From: Fidelibacterota bacterium
GTDB lineage: Bacteria > Fidelibacterota > Fidelibacteria > Fidelibacterales > Fidelibacteraceae
Assembly: GCA_023134755.1 (NCBI GenBank)
Contig: JAGLUM010000277.1
Coordinates: 1-7,466, forward strand
DNA length: 7,466 nt
Direction of reading: 5' to 3'
Part shown: piece after piece, positions 5,778 to 7,466 of the stretch
Layout of the letters: the number at the start of each line of letters is the position of its first letter
Numbering within the stretch: the stretch's first letter is position 1
Program-made: the position numbers and the translations under genes
Notes under the pieces: generated by a model
Database searches by the model: none
Told to the model about the DNA's origin: nothing
The model's input: the letters and a program-made list of their open reading frames with translations, nothing else

Positions 5778-7466
5778 TTATCTTACTAACATCATTTTCT
5801 GCATAATGATGATGGGCTCTCCATCCACAACAGCTACCATTCTGCATAGATACACACCGCTTGGCGCAGACATGCCCGTATTGTTTTCTCCGTACCAGCG
5901 GACACTGTAATTACGCGGTTCGTGGTAAGCATCTACCATGTTTTTAATCTCTTTACCCAGCAGATTGTAAATCTTAATTGAAACTTGACAACTGACCGGC
6001 AGGCTATAGCGAATTTCGGTGGATTCCGTAAAGGGATTCGGGGAGTTTGGCAGCAAGGTAAGTTTTTCGGGGTTTCCGGTTAAAAAGCGGTTCACTTCAT
6101 GTACATAAACCGGCAGGTAATATACTATCATATCATGACCATCGGTCACCCGGATAGTTACTGCATCATCTCCGAATTTATAATTCTCTGTAAAGAAAAT
6201 AATACCACCCAATTTATCATCAATTAGATAACGCACATTGCGACCGGGTGTGATATCCCAGATCAGGTCACTCAAATCGTTATCAATGTCATACACGACA
6301 TCTTTAAATATCAGGGTATCTGACGAATTGGCATCAAAAGCCAGGGAATCGGGTAGTGTCATAGTAAAATAGGGTGGATCGTTTACTGCCAGCACGGGAA
6401 TAATCCATGTTTTTTTAACCGTTTTTTTTCCATCACTTGCTGTTAGACTAAGTTTTTCCGTTCCATACCAGTCTTTAATCGGCCATATCACCATTGTGTC
6501 CTGTTTTTCTTCAATATACACATTATCACTACCGCTAAGACTGATATTAACGGTGTCTCCAATATCCGGATCCGTAACAAACTGCCGGACAAATTGCATA
6601 GGGATCATAAGAGAGCCATCTTCTACAATATGGGTATCCGGCAGAGCAAGCCAACGCGGAGCATCATTTACGGCAGTTACCGATATGTCCATCGTGCACG
6701 TATCACTAAGACCGCCATCATGTATCATAATCCGGACAGAGGCTTCGCCATTCCAGTCCGGTTTTGTATATAATTTTATTTTTTCGGACTGTTCATGAAT
6801 ATAGACGGGAGGATTATCAATGAATGACCACAGTAAATCCGTTGTCTTGGTTTCGATATCTAATGCAAAGGAGGCAAAATATGCGCGGGACAGTGTCAGA
6901 GTATCGTCTTCCATCCAAGTCTGTCCGGGTATCTGTTGGATCATTGGCGGATCATTTACTGAAATAACTCTCAGCGGGCAGCGGCAGGTATCCCGATACT
7001 CACCATCGTCTACGATCATACGAATATCTGCATTTCCGTACCAATTGAGATCAGCAGAAATAATGTATGCTTTTTCCGTTTCCACAATATGCAGGAACGG
7101 GGACGGTATGACAGTTAACATAAGTTCATTATCCGGTGTTTCAGCATCGGATATATAGCGATACAGTTCCCGTCTACCTATAAGAAGGGTGTTATCTTCC
7201 AGAAATGATTTTCCGGGAATAGATGATTTTCCAGGAACGAACTCCCACTGCGGCGCATCATTCACCGGGAGTACATGAATCACCCAAGTTTTACTGACTG
7301 CAATCTCACCGTCACTGACGGTCAATCGCAATGAATCCGTGCCGTACCAGTCTTTGGGTGCAATATAGCGAACCCGCGCACCGTTATAAAAAGCCCGAAT
7401 TTTTCCATAGCTTTGGATCTGCCATTTCAGGTCTTGGGTTTCGGTTTCAATATCTTCGGCAAACAG
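5778..7466 (-). CDS. Secreted cadherin/Ig-like repeat protein with type IX-like C-terminal sorting domain, C-terminal 562 residues (5' end outside window)
   Basis: The frame is open from the right edge (7466) to the TAA at 5780-5778, so the TTG at 7331 is internal and the true start lies beyond the window. The visible protein has tandem modules of about 95-102 residues, each opening with VNDAP or VNDPP (fragment residues 68, 170, 266, 361). The complete modules carry a D-W-x-G and a late DG motif. This is the signature of bacterial cadherin-like/Ig-like adhesion repeats, such as tandem-95 or Big_9-type families. Residues about 468-562 form the sorting domain: LTLLPNSPNPFTESTEIRYS, then VSIKIYNLLGKEIKN, SGVYLCRM and a basic MQKMMLVR end. 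In the FCB group such domains direct secretion across the outer membrane by the type IX system and are usually cleaved. It is therefore probably a surface or released adhesin-like protein or scaffold; any enzymatic domain would be in the missing N-terminus. The gene converges on the DUF5916 gene, 244 bases away. Confidence 0.9.
   Translation of the reverse strand: MFAEDIETETQDLKWQIQSYGKIRAFYNGARVRYIAPKDWYGTDSLRLTVSDGEIAVSKTWVIHVLPVNDAPQWEFVPGKSSIPGKSFLEDNTLLIGRRELYRYISDAETPDNELMLTVIPSPFLHIVETEKAYIISADLNWYGNADIRMIVDDGEYRDTCRCPLRVISVNDPPMIQQIPGQTWMEDDTLTLSRAYFASFALDIETKTTDLLWSFIDNPPVYIHEQSEKIKLYTKPDWNGEASVRIMIHDGGLSDTCTMDISVTAVNDAPRWLALPDTHIVEDGSLMIPMQFVRQFVTDPDIGDTVNISLSGSDNVYIEEKQDTMVIWPIKDWYGTEKLSLTASDGKKTVKKTWIIPVLAVNDPPYFTMTLPDSLAFDANSSDTLIFKDVVYDIDNDLSDLIWDITPGRNVRYLIDDKLGGIIFFTENYKFGDDAVTIRVTDGHDMIVYYLPVYVHEVNRFLTGNPEKLTLLPNSPNPFTESTEIRYSLPVSCQVSIKIYNLLGKEIKNMVDAYHEPRNYSVRWYGENNTGMSAPSGVYLCRMVAVVDGEPIIIMQKMMLVR
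6386..7466 (-). repeat. Tandem cadherin/Ig-like modules within the secreted protein (one partial, three complete)
   Basis: Module boundaries, set at each VND motif, fall at about 7265, 6959, 6671 and 6386. Module 1 (7466-7266) is cut by the window edge; modules 2, 3 and 4 are 102, 96 and 95 residues; a fifth, degenerate copy (about 6386-6090) has lost the Trp-Gly motif (KFGDDAVTIRVTDG). Shared positions are an acidic ED about 18-20 residues after VND, D-x-E or D-x-D near the middle, an aromatic-Gly pair (W-Y-G or W-N-G), and a DG before the last strand. The copies are well diverged at DNA level, so this is an old protein repeat and not a recent tandem duplication. Confidence 0.8.

Noticed and set aside
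6496..7158. Two plus-strand open frames of 100 and 112 codons
   Set aside because: They lie antisense to the repeat-protein gene, have no recognisable domains, and are explained by the codon composition of the real gene.
7329..7331. TTG as the start of a 517-residue secreted protein
   Set aside because: The frame stays open to the window edge and the extra 45 residues are clearly part of another repeat module (DIETETQDLKW, KDWYG).

Overview
The window holds four protein-coding genes, two of them cut by the window edges. The best guess for the source is a bacterium of the Fibrobacterota-Chlorobiota-Bacteroidota (FCB) superphylum or a relative such as Calditrichota, KSB1, Marinimicrobia or Cloacimonadota. 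Three things point there: a C-terminal sorting domain of the type IX secretion kind on the minus-strand gene, a DUF5916-type outer-membrane protein with a CBM9-like N-terminus, and weak or absent Shine-Dalgarno sequences. The exact phylum cannot be read from this sequence.

Layout. Positions 1-2325 (+) encode the C-terminal three quarters of an RND inner-membrane efflux pump; its N-terminus lies to the left of the window. A 15-bp hairpin (2332-2366) separates it from a small GNAT N-acetyltransferase gene (2380-2838, +). After a 91-bp AT-rich gap with a second small hairpin comes a large exported protein (2930-5533, +): signal peptide, CBM9-like domain, then a DUF5916 region predicted to be an outer-membrane beta-barrel. 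A 244-bp convergent intergenic stretch follows (5534-5777). It contains a degenerate 7-bp tandem repeat, a weak hairpin and a possible decayed coding remnant. The right end (5778-7466, -) is the C-terminal 562 residues of a secreted repeat protein made of tandem cadherin/Ig-like 'VND(A/P)P' modules, ending in a type IX-like sorting domain; its N-terminus lies to the right.

How the genes relate. The first three genes are co-directional, but the hairpins and the unrelated functions give little reason to call them one functional operon. The common theme is the cell envelope: efflux, an outer-membrane protein and a secreted surface protein. I see no transposase, integrase, tRNA, rRNA, CRISPR array, toxin-antitoxin pair or recognisable defence genes. 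Nothing here amounts to a convincing undescribed system. The points most worth a second look are the intergenic remnant, the heptamer repeat, the A-B-B-A module pattern in the secreted protein and the hairpin between the pump and acetyltransferase genes.
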